Shown here in pieces: positions 18,578 through 28,792 of a stretch of DNA of 64,000 nt; within the stretch, counting starts at the first letter, position 1; every line of letters begins with the position of its first letter. A program made the position numbers and the translations under genes. Under the pieces are notes generated by a model. That model was not told where the DNA came from. It did not search any database and saw only the letters and a program-made list of their open reading frames with translations. The DNA is taken from contig CAXXWW010000006.1 of assembly GCA_963665215.2 (NCBI GenBank), positions 186,001 to 250,000 on the forward strand. Direction: 5' to 3'. The stretch comes from G963665215 sp963665215 (GTDB taxonomy: Bacteria; Chloroflexota; Dehalococcoidia; Lucifugimonadales; CAUZJF01).

Positions 18578-20779
18578 CTAACCCCGGCCCGGCTCGTTCT
18601 CGTCGCCTCGAGGCGCTTGCTCCGCGGCTTCGCCATCATCGCCGGACTCCTCCGCGCTCTCAGCCTCGATACGCGTCGAAGGCTCCTCCGCGGGTGTCTC
18701 GGGCGACCCAGTTTCCTCCGGTGGCGCAGCGAGCGGAGCAGGCGGGCTCGGCTCTCGCCCCCTAATGAAGACGGCCACGATGATTGCGACGATCGCGATA
18801 GCTGCTAGACCGCCAACGATGATTCCGACAATCAGACCGACGCCTCTCTCCTCAACCACGGGCGCCGCAGCGGGCACCGGTATGGCCGGCGGCACCGGCG
18901 TAGACACAGGCACAGCCGGCGCGGGTGCCAGTGCGGCCTGGACGACGAAGCTACCAAGGAGACGGTCGATCCGCACCTCATAGGTGCCGGCCTTGGGCTG
19001 AACGGTGAATGACAGGGGCGCCGTCTCGTTAGGGCCAAGGGCCACCCGGCGGGTCGTGTCCACCCGCGAGTTCAGCCAGAGGGCACCGTTGAACTCCGCG
19101 GCCTCTGCCGTGAGGTTCGTTACCTGCACCTGGATCGTTACCGCCTCTCCCTGGAGGGATTCGGCGGGAGTGATGGTCAGGTCATCTACAAGGAACTTCA
19201 CCACCGGCGCATCGACATTACCCAGGATGGCCCAAATGGAGAATCCAGGGATTACCACGCTGAAGAATACGCGCTCCTCGTCTTCCCGCACACGCTTGGC
19301 AGGGACGGGCTTCCAGGCTACATCCGCATCGTCGAACCGAGTGAACTGGATCGACCACTCGTGCACCTGGTTGGCCTCCAGCCACTGCTTCTCTACGAAT
19401 AATGTCGTGTGCGCGGCAATTATTTCCTGGTTCTCAAAGCCTTCGGGGGTTAGGGTCAGCAGACTGTTGACTATACTCCCGGATGGCAGCTCCGGCACAC
19501 CGTCCGGAAGCACAAGGAGGTCCGCGACGATTACCTTGGCCTGGGGGAAGGCCTGGGCGTACCTGGCCAGTATCCGCTCTATCGGCGCCGGCGACCCCAC
19601 GGACTCCCACACTCCCACGCCCGTCGGGTCGGGGCCCGGCTCGGGCGGGACCTCAGCCACGAAGGGCTCCACCGGTATCACCTCGCCCAGGTCTGCCAGC
19701 GTGTCAGCAGCTTTGGCGGGTCCCCTGTTCAGCGCATCAGCCGTGGCTCCGGCGTTCTCTGCCGCCGCGCTCTGCATGGCGCTGCCTATCGCCCGCGCAT
19801 TCGTGCGCACCGACGTCGTCAGCGCAGCGCCCGTCGATTCCGGGTCTTCCGCCGCCGCCGTCGCCACCGCCTGACCCGTGGCCTCCGCGTCCGTCGCTGC
19901 CGCGCTGGCCACCGCCTGACCCGTGGCCTCCGCGTCCTCCGCCGCCGCGCTGGCGACAGCCTGCCCCGTGGCCCCCGCGTCCTCTGCCGCCGCGCTCGCC
20001 ACCGCCTGACCCGTGGCCTCCGCGTCCTCCGCCGCCGCGCTCGCCACCGCCTGGCCGGTGGAGCCCGCGTCCGTCAGCGCCGCACTGGCTATCGCCCTGC
20101 CCGTCGAGCCCGCATTTGTCACTGCCGCGCTGGCTATCGCCCTGCCCGTCGAGCCCGCATTTGCCACTGCCGCGCTGGCTATCGCCCTACCAGTGGAGCC
20201 CGCATCCGCCACTGCCGCGCTGGCTATCGCCCTGCCCGTGGAGCTCGCGTCCGCCACGGACGCACTGGCTATCGCCCTCCCCGTGGCCCCCGCATCTTCC
20301 GAGGCGGCGCTGGCCACGGCCAGACCCGTGGCCTCCGCGTCTTCTGTCGCAGCTGCGGCTACAGCCTGACCGGTGGCTTCCGCGTCTTCCGCGGCGGCGC
20401 TGGCCACGGCCTGACCTGTGGCCTCCGCATCCTCTGCCGCGGCGGCGGCTACAGCCCTACCGGTGGCCTCCGCATCCTCTGCCGCGGCGGCGGCTACAGC
20501 CCTACCGGTGGCCTCCGCATCTTCCACGGCGGCGCTTGCCATGGCCAGACCCGTGGCGTTCGCATCTGCTGCCGCCGCGCAGGCAACCGCCTGACCCGTT
20601 GCGCCAGAGTCCGTCAGGGACGCATTGACTACCACCTTACCCGTCGCCGCTGCGGCGCTGGCTATCGCCCTGCCCACAGAGCAGGCGTCTGTCGCTGCCG
20701 CGCTGGCTACCGCCTCACCCGTGGCCTCCGCATCCTCTGCCCCGGCGGCGGCCACTGCCAGACCGGTGGGCCTCCGCAT
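18578..20779 (-). pseudogene. Surface repeat protein, C-terminal part (15-residue repeats, PGF-pre-PGF-like and CARDB-like domains, TM anchor)
   Basis: Continues the gene that starts at 22266 after a one-base frame change near 20768-20770, where GGG stands in place of GG in an otherwise regular repeat. It holds ~22 repeats of the form EDAEATGxAVASAAA, then a domain with EKQWLEANQVHEWSIQFTRF...PGFSIWAILG, similar to the PGF-pre-PGF domain of archaeal surface proteins. A CARDB-like immunoglobulin domain follows (ITPAESLQGEAVTIQVQVTN), a hydrophobic helix VGLIVGIIVGGLAAIAIVAI, and an acidic/Arg-rich tail. It is probably exported and held in the membrane by its C-terminus. Confidence 0.8.
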
Positions 20780-22266
20780 CCTCGGCCGCGGCGGCGGCTA
20801 CCGCCAGACCGGTGGCCTCCGCATCCGCTGCCGCGGCGGCAGCTACCGCCAGACCCGTGGCCTCCGCATCCGCTGCCGCGGCGGCGGCTACCGCCAGACC
20901 CGTGGCCTCCGCATCTTCTGCCGCGGCGGCGGCTACAGCCAGACCCGTAGCCTCCGCATCTTCTGCCGCGGCGGCGGCTACAGCCAGACCTGTGGCCTCT
21001 GCATCTTCTGCCGCGGCGGCTGCCACGGCCAGACCGGTGGCCTCCGCATCCTCGGCCGCGGCGGCGGCTACCGCCAGACCCGTGGCCTCCGGGTCTTCTG
21101 CCGCGGCGGCGGCTACCGTCGTGCCCGCTCCCTCCGGATCGGCCCCGGCTGCTGCTGCCAGCGCCTCCCCGGCTACCTCCGCCTCTTCCAACAGCGTCTC
21201 GACCGGGATCGGCGTCGGTGTTGGCGTCGGCGTTGGCGTGGCCTCAGGTGGCGGCGTCGGTGTGGGGCTGGGGATCGGTGGCGCCGTCGGCGTGGGACTG
21301 GGCGTCGGCGTGGGACTGGACGTCGGCGTGGGGCTGGGCGTCAGCGTGGGGCTCGGCGTTGCCGTGGGAGACGGCGTAGCCGTAGGAGTAGGGATAGGCG
21401 TGGGGAACTCGATTATGATTACGATTGGGGTTGGGGTCGGCGTTGGGATCGGCGTTGAAGTCGGGGTCTCGGCCGGCGTGGGAATCGTGGTCGGCGTGGG
21501 AGTGGCGACCGGCACGGGAGTTGCCACCGCGGTCAAGGTGAAACTGACGATCGGGCTACGTGAGACCTTGCACCCTATATCTCCCACGGCGACCACCACT
21601 AGCTGGCCCTGGTAGCTTCCGGCCACGGCTGGTCGCCAGTCTAACGTGAAGTCTATTTTGCCGGTCTCGCCTATCCCCTTGAACTGTCCACCCGCGAGCA
21701 ATTGACTGACAGGAAGAGTACCACCCGGAAGGAAAACCGTGAGCTCTCCCACAGGCAAGGTGCCGGGGAGGGTATCCCCAGATAGTAGGCCTTCCGCGGA
21801 CGAAAAATCCACGCAGGCGTCGGAAACAAGGGTGCCTCCGGGCAATGTACCTATGGGCAGCGTGCCACCGCCCTCCAACGCGCCCCCTGGAAGCACCAGA
21901 CCCGTAAATCCGACCGTCACCTCAAGGAGGTCCCCGTTGACACCCACCTCGTTGGTCAGGTCAAACGCGTTGACACTCTGAAGGGGCAGAGGCACGGCTA
22001 GGTCTGTACCCCCGGGCCCCAGAGCGAAGAGCCCGACCGTGTGTATGAAGACCTCTTCGTCGGCCGCGAACTTCAGGGCCCCTTTGAACCTGATGGTGTC
22101 AGCATCCGTGAAACTGGTATCAGGGTTATCCTCATCGTCAAAAGTCGCCAGCTCTATATCGACGTTTCTAAGAACGCCCTGGATCAGGCCCCGGTTCAGT
22201 AGAGTGGAAACAACGATCGAGGAAAAGGAGTAAAACGGCTGAGTAGGCTACCGATCTTTTATTCAT
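20770..22266 (-). pseudogene. Surface repeat protein, N-terminal part (signal sequence, beta-rich domain, Thr-Pro stalk, first repeats)
   Basis: ATG at 22266 begins MNKRSVAYSAVLLLFL, a signal/anchor helix. One extra base near 22220 shifts the frame; without it the sequence reads on as IVVSTLLNRGLIQGVLRN into a ~200-residue beta-rich domain (FTDADTIRFKGALKF, VGFTGLVLPGGALEGG). A ~100-residue Thr/Pro stalk (TPTPTPTPI) follows, then ~9 repeats of AAAEDAEATGLAVAA. With both single-base changes undone the protein is ~1,228 residues. Two homopolymer-type indels may be real inactivation or sequencing error. The segment after the shift (21995 down to ~20715) has no good start of its own. Confidence 0.75.
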
Positions 22267-22430
22267 TATGCCCCGGGTCGACGACAGCGTCCGCAATCGT
22301 CCTCGCAACGACGCTCACCCCGTCCCACCTCGGCCGTGCTAGAGCCCATAGGTACCCCTACTTCAGCACGTGGAGTCGCCTTATTATAAGGCGACTATCC
22401 CCTAACGTCACGTAGCATGGAGGGTTTGAG

Positions 22431-22937
22431 TTGTCGGGGATTAGGCACTTGACGTGGATACAGGCTAAGGCGTGGCAAGCCTTGAGATGTGTTAATATCG
22501 GCTCCGTAGTGACCGCTCCTAACAGTACACAAGCTCATCTCAATGCAGTATATGAGGGGCCATCCCTTGCGGACGGTTCCATGAATGTCCGGGACCTGGC
22601 ACCCGCTTTGATGGCGGTTGGTAGTTTCTTTGATGAAGCCAATCACATAGCCAATGGCGACCACGCCTCCATTAGCGTTAATGTGCAGGCCACCTCCCCT
22701 GGCTCGTTTGAAATTGCCTTTGAGGTCATACAAAACGTCGGCGCAACAAACACCTTGCAAGCAGGAGTAGGCGACTTCATTTCGACTGCTGCTGACCTGA
22801 AAGAATTACTGATTGGTGGAAGTGTCACTGCTACGGCTGGCATAATCTGGTTGATTAAAACCTTGAGGGGTCGGACTCCGCATGTGAGGTATCTTCAAAA
22901 AGTGTGTAAACAGTCAGGCGGTGTGCCCTCTCTCTGA
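22431..22937 (+). pseudogene. Conserved hypothetical protein, 5' fragment, cut by IS256
   Basis: It carries FEGPSL-type AVYEGPSLADGSMNVRDLAPAL, GSFEIAFEVIQNVG and GIIWLIKTLRGR, a combination I recognise from a widespread uncharacterised bacterial family of ~330 residues. The gene proper runs to 22885; the rest is IS256 end. Continuations are 24262-24327 (EKINTELYKFTVDDETYDVPL), 26058-26084 and 27324-27778. Removing three elements with one duplication each, and one extra T near 26070, gives 333 residues. A TTG at 22431 (after GGAGGG) is used as start; GTG at 22509 is an alternative. Function unknown. Confidence 0.8.
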
Positions 22938-24253
22938 ACAACACGGGCTCGAGGCCCAAGAGAGGAGATAGACCGCCCATGAGGAAGGAAAGCACTGAGA
23001 GTAGGTCGGAGTCAAGGCCGGAGTGGGAGCAGTTGGAGGATTGGGTGCGAAGCCAGGTCCAGAGGCTGATCCAGGAGTTGCTGGAGGAGGAGGTGACGGC
23101 GTTTCTGGGAAGGGCGAAGTCGGCGCTCAGATCCGACTCGGACTCAGATACCGGCTATCGGAACGGATACGGCAGAGCTCGGAGGCTTACGCTGAGTTCG
23201 GGAACGATACAGCTGAGGCGGCCGCGAGTCCGCGATACCGAGGAGCAGTTCGAGAGCCGGCTGCTGCCGCTGTTCGTCAACAGGACCAGGAAGGTTGCTG
23301 AGTTGATCCCCGAGCTGTACCTGCACGGTCTATCCGAAGGCGACTTCGATCTGGCTTTGCGGGGGCTGCTGGGAGAGGACGCACCGGTATCGGCGAGCAC
23401 GGTGGCCCGGTTGAAGGATAAGTGGAACGATGAGCTTGCCCAATGGCGCAGCCGGCCCCTCGATGACCTGGAAGTGGTCTACATGTGGGTGGATGGAGTC
23501 TACGTCAAGGCTGGTCTTGAGAAGGAGAAGGCGGCGGTACTGGTGGTGATGGCGGCCCTGAGCGACGGGAGCAAGGTGGTGGTGAGCGCTGTTCCCGGAT
23601 ACAGGGAGTCCACAGAGAACTGGTCCGAGGTGCTCAGGGACATCAAGCGCCGGGGCTTGAGCTGCCCGAGGCTGGTGGTTGGAGACGGACACCTGGGCAT
23701 CTGGGGAGCTCTGCGCAACGTCTATCCGCAGGCGGCAGAGCAACGCTGCTGGAACCACAAGATCGTAAACGTGCTCGCCAAGCTTCCAAAGCGACAACAG
23801 GACCAGGCCAAGCTCATGCTGCGTACTATCCCCTACGCGCCGACTCGGACAGAGGCTGAGCGGCTCAGGACGGTGTTCACCAGGTGGTGCGGCGACCATT
23901 CCTACGAGGCGGCCTCAGAGGCCTTGGAGCGGGACTGGGACCGCATGGTCACCTTCTATGACTTCCCAAAGGAGCACTGGGGGCACCTTCGCACGACGAA
24001 CCCGGTAGAATCACCCTTCGCGGCCCTCAGGCTTCGGACCGATGCCGCCAAGCGCTACAAGAGGGTCGATCGGGCGATAGCGGTGATCTGGAAAATGTTG
24101 ATGGTCGCCGAACAGCGCTTCAGGCGTCTGAAGGCCCCTGAGTTGATCGAAGACGTCTATCTCGGTGCACAGTATGCGGATGGAATCGCCATTGAATCAA
24201 CGGCTGAGAAGGTCGCCGCCTGATGTCGTTTACACACCTATTGACGTAACCTC
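22886..24253 (+). mobile_element. IS256-family element
   Basis: 1368 bases with inverted ends GAGGTATCTTCAAAAAGTGT and (inverted) GAGGTTACGTCAATAGGTGT. It is flanked by the 8-base duplication CCGCATGT (22878-22885, 24254-24261), the length expected for IS256. Confidence 0.96.
22979..24223 (+). CDS. IS256-family (mutator-type) transposase
   Basis: 414 residues, normal for the family. It shows YRNGYGRARRLTLSSGTIQLRRPRVR in the N-terminal DNA-binding part, the first catalytic Asp in VVYMWVDGVYVKAG, the second in LVVGDGHLGIWGAL, AEQRCWNHKIVNVL, and the C-terminal TTNPVESPFAALRLRT. The ATG follows GAGGAGATAG. It looks intact and is the only copy of this element in the window. Confidence 0.95.
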   Translation: MRKESTESRSESRPEWEQLEDWVRSQVQRLIQELLEEEVTAFLGRAKSALRSDSDSDTGYRNGYGRARRLTLSSGTIQLRRPRVRDTEEQFESRLLPLFVNRTRKVAELIPELYLHGLSEGDFDLALRGLLGEDAPVSASTVARLKDKWNDELAQWRSRPLDDLEVVYMWVDGVYVKAGLEKEKAAVLVVMAALSDGSKVVVSAVPGYRESTENWSEVLRDIKRRGLSCPRLVVGDGHLGIWGALRNVYPQAAEQRCWNHKIVNVLAKLPKRQQDQAKLMLRTIPYAPTRTEAERLRTVFTRWCGDHSYEAASEALERDWDRMVTFYDFPKEHWGHLRTTNPVESPFAALRLRTDAAKRYKRVDRAIAVIWKMLMVAEQRFRRLKAPELIEDVYLGAQYADGIAIESTAEKVAA

Positions 24254-24327
24254 CCGCATGTTGAGAAGATCAACACTGAACTCTACAAGTTCACCGTCGA
24301 TGATGAGACTTATGATGTCCCTCTAAG

Positions 24328-26052
24328 CCCGAATCCACCGAAGGAGGGCGTCGGGTTAGCGTCCTGAGGCGGCAAGAAGGTGCTCCTGTGCTTCTGGGAT
24401 AATGGTTTTGTAGCAAAAAAACGGCCCCGGAAAAGGAGCACCCAGTAGATGCTGCCACGCAACCACCCCGACCGGATCCAAATCACCTTCGACGACCGCC
24501 GCTTGGTGGCCAATGCCGGGCTGCTCCTTCCGGCCACCCTGGCGCGGCACCTCGGCCTGCCCGAACTCGTCCGGCAGCGCCTCGACCTGGGCGATGCCCC
24601 GGGGCGGGCGAACACGAGCGACAAGATGATGACGCTGGTGGCGTCTGCGCTGGCTGGGGGCGACTGCATTGACGACGCCGATGTGTTGCGCACCGGGGGG
24701 ACGGCCTGCACCCTGGGCGGCACGGTCAAGGCGCCATCCACCCTGGGCACCTTCCTGCGCAGCTTCCGGTGGGGCCACGTCCGTCAACTCGACCGGGTGA
24801 GCCGCGAGTTGCTGGCCCGGGCTTGGCAGGCCGGGGCGGGACCCGGCGACGGGCCCCTGACCATTGACCTGGACTCCACCATCTGCGAGACCTACGGACT
24901 GGCCCTGGCCAAGGAGGGCGCCCGCCACCACGGCTATACCGGCAAGCGGGGCTACCACCCGCTGCTGGCCATCGCCGCCGGCACCGGAGACGTGCTGATG
25001 TCCCGGCTGCGCGAGGGCCGGGCCAACACCGCCCGCGGCGCCGCCCACTTCCTGCGGGAGACGGTGGGACGGGTGCGCTACGCCGGGGCCAACGGACGAC
25101 TCACGCTACGGGCCGACAGCGGGTTCTACACTCATGGCGTGGTATCCGTCTGCCGCAAGATGGATGTCCGCTTCTCCATCACCATCCGCCAGCACAAAAG
25201 CCTGCACAATCTCATCGAGGCGATACCCGAAGATGCCTGGACGCCGATTCCTTACTGGATGGACGGCGCCGCCGATGTGGCCGAGACCACCTGCACCCCC
25301 TTCCAGGCCGAGGCGGACGCCGCGCCGGTACGGCTCATCGTCCGGCGGGTGAAGCCCACGCCCGGTTCCCAACTGGCCCTCTTCGCCAAATACAGCTATC
25401 ATGGCTTCATCACCGACCGGGACGGGGAGTTGCTCGAACTGGAGGCTGACCATCGCCGCCACGCCGAGATCGAGAATGCCATACGCGACCTCAAGTACGG
25501 CGTCGGGCTGAACCATCTCCCCTCGGGCCGCTTCGCCGCCAACGGCGCCTGGCTGGCCGTCCAGACGATGGCCCACAACCTGGCCCGCTGGACGGCGCGG
25601 ATCGGTCTGGGAGAGCGGATAGCCACCACCAAGACCCTCCGGCGGCGGTTCTTCTCCCTGGCCGGACGGCTCACCCGCTCGGTACGCCGGTTGACCCTGC
25701 ATCTTCCGGATCGCTGGCCTTGGGCTGAGAAGTTCAGCCGCGCCTTGGCCCGGCTGCGAGCCATTCCACTCCCGGCCTGACGGCACCGTCGGCGACCGAC
25801 CCACCCACCGGACAACCGAAGATCCCCGCAGACTCGTGCCAGCCCGGTCCGAGAGAGTTCCCTGCTGCGTATTCTCTCGCCATCCCGCGCATCGCAGCTC
25901 CCGCAGACGGCCATAGGGGCCCCTGTGCGGCGATGAAGACCGTCCGCCGACCTCCCTACCCCAAATGGAACCCAGGCTATTTCCCCTGTAGCTCCCTCAC
26001 CCCCCTTCCGCTTTCCTCACGCCGTCCATCGGTGTCCTTCGGTGGATTCGGG
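24328..26052 (+). mobile_element. IS1380-family element, copy 1
   Basis: 1725 bases with inverted ends CCCGAATCCACCGAAGGA, flanked by the 5-base duplication CTAAG (24323-24327, 26053-26057). It is six bases longer than copies 2 and 3 because of a CTGGCC duplication inside the transposase gene. Confidence 0.96.
24449..25780 (+). CDS. IS1380-family transposase (copy 1)
   Basis: 443 residues. The DDE domain shows LTIDLDSTICETYG (first Asp), HHGYTGKRGYHPLLA, LRADSGFY (second Asp), and HAEIENAIRDLKYG with the catalytic Glu, followed by NHLPSGRFAANGAWLAVQTMAH; these are classic IS1380 motifs. This copy reads GLALAKEG where the others read GLAKEG, a two-residue insertion from a CTGGCC duplication. 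AAAAGGAG lies before the ATG. Apart from the insertion it is intact. Confidence 0.95.
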   Translation: MLPRNHPDRIQITFDDRRLVANAGLLLPATLARHLGLPELVRQRLDLGDAPGRANTSDKMMTLVASALAGGDCIDDADVLRTGGTACTLGGTVKAPSTLGTFLRSFRWGHVRQLDRVSRELLARAWQAGAGPGDGPLTIDLDSTICETYGLALAKEGARHHGYTGKRGYHPLLAIAAGTGDVLMSRLREGRANTARGAAHFLRETVGRVRYAGANGRLTLRADSGFYTHGVVSVCRKMDVRFSITIRQHKSLHNLIEAIPEDAWTPIPYWMDGAADVAETTCTPFQAEADAAPVRLIVRRVKPTPGSQLALFAKYSYHGFITDRDGELLELEADHRRHAEIENAIRDLKYGVGLNHLPSGRFAANGAWLAVQTMAHNLARWTARIGLGERIATTKTLRRRFFSLAGRLTRSVRRLTLHLPDRWPWAEKFSRALARLRAIPLPA

Positions 26053-26084
26053 CTAAGACTGCTACGACTGTATTAGGGAGCCTA

Positions 26085-27321
26085 GTGGTCCAACATCATT
26101 GAAATGAATACCATGATAGTCATTGTTCCTCTTGGGGGTTCAATCGTAACGTTGAACCGAGGAGGAACCATGATGTCTACCAAGAAGTACCGTATCAGAC
26201 TGACTACCGACGAACAACAGGAACTCAACGCCTTGGTCTCACGCGGTCGGGCTGCGGCGTACAAACAGACCCATGCGCGCATTCTGCTGATGAGCGATGA
26301 GTCACGCTCGGACGGGGGAATGAAGGACGCGGACATCACCAGCGCGCTCGGTGTGGGACAGTCAACGGTCGAGCGAATACGCAAGCGCTGTGTGGAGGAG
26401 GGGGTCGAGTCTGCGCTGAATCGCAAAAAGCAACTGCGTCGGCGTCAAAAGAGACTGGACGGCGAAGGTGAAGCACGGTTGATAGCGATGGCCTGCGGGG
26501 AACCGCCGGAGGGGCGTGCCAGTTGGACCCTGAAGCTGTTGGCTGACCAGTTGGTCGAGTGTGAGATAGTCGGGACCATTAGCACCGAGACGGTTCGCCA
26601 GGCGCTTAAAAAAAAACGAACTGAAGCCGTGGCTGAAGCAGAGTTGGTGCATCCCGCCCGGTCAGAGCGCGGAGTTTGTGTGCGCGATGGAAGACGTACT
26701 GGAGGTCTACCAACGGCCGTACGATGGGAATGAGGTTCTGGTGTGCATGGATGAGACGAGCAAACAGCAAGTCAAGGAGACGCGAGTGCCGCGTCCCGCA
26801 GCGCCCGGCTTATCGGCGGCATACGACTACGAATACGAGCGCAATGGAGTGAGCAGCCTGTTCATGCTGTTTGCACCGTTGGACGGATGGCGCCGAGTCG
26901 AGGTCAGAGAGCGTCGCACGAAGGTGGACTGGGCGCATGTGATAAAGGAACTGGTCGACGAGGACTACCCTGACAGAGACCGGATCGTGCTGGTAATGGA
27001 CAATCTCAACACTCACAAGCTGTCCTCGCTATACGAGGCATTCGAGCCTGCTGAGGCGAGGCGTATAGCTGAGCGACTGGAGATACACTACACTCCCAAA
27101 CACGGGAGTTGGTTGAATATGGCGGAGATAGAGATCGGTGTGCTGGCTCGACAGTGCCTGGACCGACGGATTGCCAATCAAGACATCCTGCGCGGCGAGG
27201 TCAATGCTTGGCAGAATCAACGCAACCGGGATGTGATACGAGTGGATTGGCGCTTCACTACCGAGGATGCGCGCATCAAGCTAAAGTCACTCTACCCATC
27301 AATACAAAAACGTTGAACCAC
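26085..27321 (+). mobile_element. IS630-family element, copy C
   Basis: Same ends as copy B, flanked by TA at 26083-26084 and 27322-27323. It lies in the 3' half of the conserved hypothetical gene. Confidence 0.96.
26170..27316 (+). CDS. IS630 transposase in two frames joined by slippage at A9 (copy C)
   Basis: The first frame runs 26170-26733 and the second 26678-27316. Nine A residues at 26608-26616 mark the switch. Changing frame by +1 there gives one ~381-residue HTH plus DDE transposase, as in copy B. The start is the ATG after GAGGAGGAACC. Confidence 0.88.
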
Positions 27322-27323
27322 TA

Positions 27324-27778
27324 GCATTCGCCGCAACATTGAGGATATGGTAAAGCCCCTAAATGAACCTGGCATCGACAAATTCTCATTCCGCGAAAAA
27401 GGCCGTACCGTACAAGAAGTCACTGAGAGTGATGTTCCTGCGTTTGCAGTACCTGATTCTAGGGAAAAAATAGTCGACGAAATGTCGAGACGTGCATTAT
27501 CGATAGTCAGCGTGGTCTTCAAGGAGGACAACAAGTGGAGGCTGTCTGACGGAAATAACGTATTCTCAGTAACTATCAGCGATGTGCAATTCTTGGAACA
27601 GATTGACGAAGGCGCAGTCTCGTTCTCCAAGAAAGATATATTGGTATGTGAAATGCGCACAGTCCAATGGAGAACCAACAGTGGCCTTTTGACGGAGTAT
27701 GAAGTGGTTAAGATTATCGAACACCGTCAGGTGAGACAATTGCCACTGTTGATTGAGTTGATGGAGGAAGACCAATGA
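27324..27778 (+). pseudogene. Conserved hypothetical protein, 3' fragment
   Basis: The C-terminal ~150 residues of the gene begun at 22431: IRRNIEDMVKPLNEPGIDKFSFRE, VSVVFKEDNKWRLSDGNNVFSVTI, DILVCEMRTVQWRTNSGLLTEYEV and a final HRQVRQLPLLIELM. It fits an uncharacterised family whose intact members are ~330 residues. A GTG within the fragment could start a truncated product, but no ribosome site supports it. Its stop overlaps the ATG at 27775, so the intact locus was probably a two-gene unit. Confidence 0.8.
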
Positions 27779-27849
27779 CTCCGAATCAAGGGGGGGGACC
27801 GGCCCCAGGAGTACCTTATGGCCCACTTGCAGGGGAAGGAGGTCGGTAT

Positions 27850-27999
27850 ATGCCTAAAGCCACCAAGAAGGCGGGGGACAATTGGCATCTGACCAAGAAG
27901 GCCTTTGAGCGGCTGTTGACCAAGTCGGCCCAGCCTATACCGAAGAAGCCCGCTCCAGAAGCTGAACAAACATCGGTTCCGAGTCGCTCCGATGGTTGA
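27850..27999 (+). pseudogene. Small hypothetical partner gene, 3' end replaced by IS1595
   Basis: ATG at 27850 follows a strong GGAAGGAGGT site and gives MPKATKKAGDNWHLTKKAFERLLTKSAQPI before running into IS1595 sequence, so the last ~15 residues are not native. An earlier ATG (27775) overlaps the stop of the preceding gene but encodes a low-complexity Gly/Pro stretch. It is basic and unrecognised; position suggests it was co-expressed with the disrupted conserved hypothetical. Confidence 0.5.
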
Positions 28000-28792
28000 A
28001 CCTGTACACGTAGGCGTCTAGGTAGCCTTGCAGGTATTTGGGGCTGACCGCGTGGTTCACACCGTCAATCCCCCGCTTGACGTTGCTCCACATCCCTTCG
28101 ATATTGTTGGTGTGGACCCGTCCGGCGACGTACTGCTTGGCCGAGTGCCGGACCGTATCGTGCATATAGCCCAGGCTGGAAAGCCGGTTGTAACTGAACA
28201 TCTCGTCGGTGTAGACGGTCTGACCGGCTGGGACGTGCTCCAGAATCATGGGAAGCAAGGTCTTGGCCTTCACGTCGGGGACCACCTTGACCACGGCCTG
28301 CCCGCCGCGTTCCACCATGCCAGCGACGATGGTCTTGCCGGCGGCTCCCCGGCCCCGCTTCCCTGGCCGCTTGCCCCCGATGTAGGTCTCGTCAACCTCG
28401 ACCTCGCCGAAGAGGGTGATACCATCCTGGGCCATGAGTTGGCGGATTTGCTTGAACATCCGCCATGCGGTCTTGTAGGTGACGCCGATCTCCCGTTCAA
28501 GCTGCTTGGCGGATATGCCCGTCCTGGTGGAAGCCATGAGGAACATGGCGTGGAACCAGGACCGGAGCGAAGTCGAGGACTTGTGGAAGATGGTGTCGGC
28601 GGTGGGGGAGACCTGGGACCCGCAGAATTCGCAACTGTAGACCTTCCGGCCCGTGATGCGGTAGTGGGGAGTGACCTTCTGGCAGGTGAAGCAGGTGATG
28701 CCATCGGGCCAGCGGGCGGCTTTAAGGAAGTCCAAGCAGGCGTCATCGGTGGAGAATTGGACGTCAAACTCTTTGATTGTGTACTTCTTCAT
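27935..28792 (-). CDS. IS1595-family transposase
   Basis: 285 residues. An N-terminal zinc ribbon has CFTCQKV and CEFCGSQ, with SPTADTIFHKSSTSLRSWFHAM. The ISXO2-like DDE core has GEVEVDETYIGGK, VYTDEMFSYNRL and HTNNIEGMWSNVKRGI, all IS1595 features. The protein seems complete. The element's ends are not identified: the left end lies left of 27935 inside the small partner gene, and the right end lies somewhere right of 28800. Confidence 0.92.
   Translation of the reverse strand: MKKYTIKEFDVQFSTDDACLDFLKAARWPDGITCFTCQKVTPHYRITGRKVYSCEFCGSQVSPTADTIFHKSSTSLRSWFHAMFLMASTRTGISAKQLEREIGVTYKTAWRMFKQIRQLMAQDGITLFGEVEVDETYIGGKRPGKRGRGAAGKTIVAGMVERGGQAVVKVVPDVKAKTLLPMILEHVPAGQTVYTDEMFSYNRLSSLGYMHDTVRHSAKQYVAGRVHTNNIEGMWSNVKRGIDGVNHAVSPKYLQGYLDAYVYRFNHRSDSEPMFVQLLERASSV

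Noticed and set aside
20764..20775. Programmed frameshift in the repeat protein
   Set aside because: A single extra G in a perfect repeat with no slippery heptamer or stimulating structure seen; mutation or sequencing error is simpler.
19730..21190. CRISPR array or other DNA-level repeat array from the 45-base periodicity
   Set aside because: Period is uniform without unique spacers and maintains a protein reading frame; it encodes 15-residue repeats.
26053..26084. The 30-base piece between IS1380 and IS630 as a regulatory site
   Set aside because: It is explained as a leftover of the conserved hypothetical gene (LRLLRLY... after removing one T).
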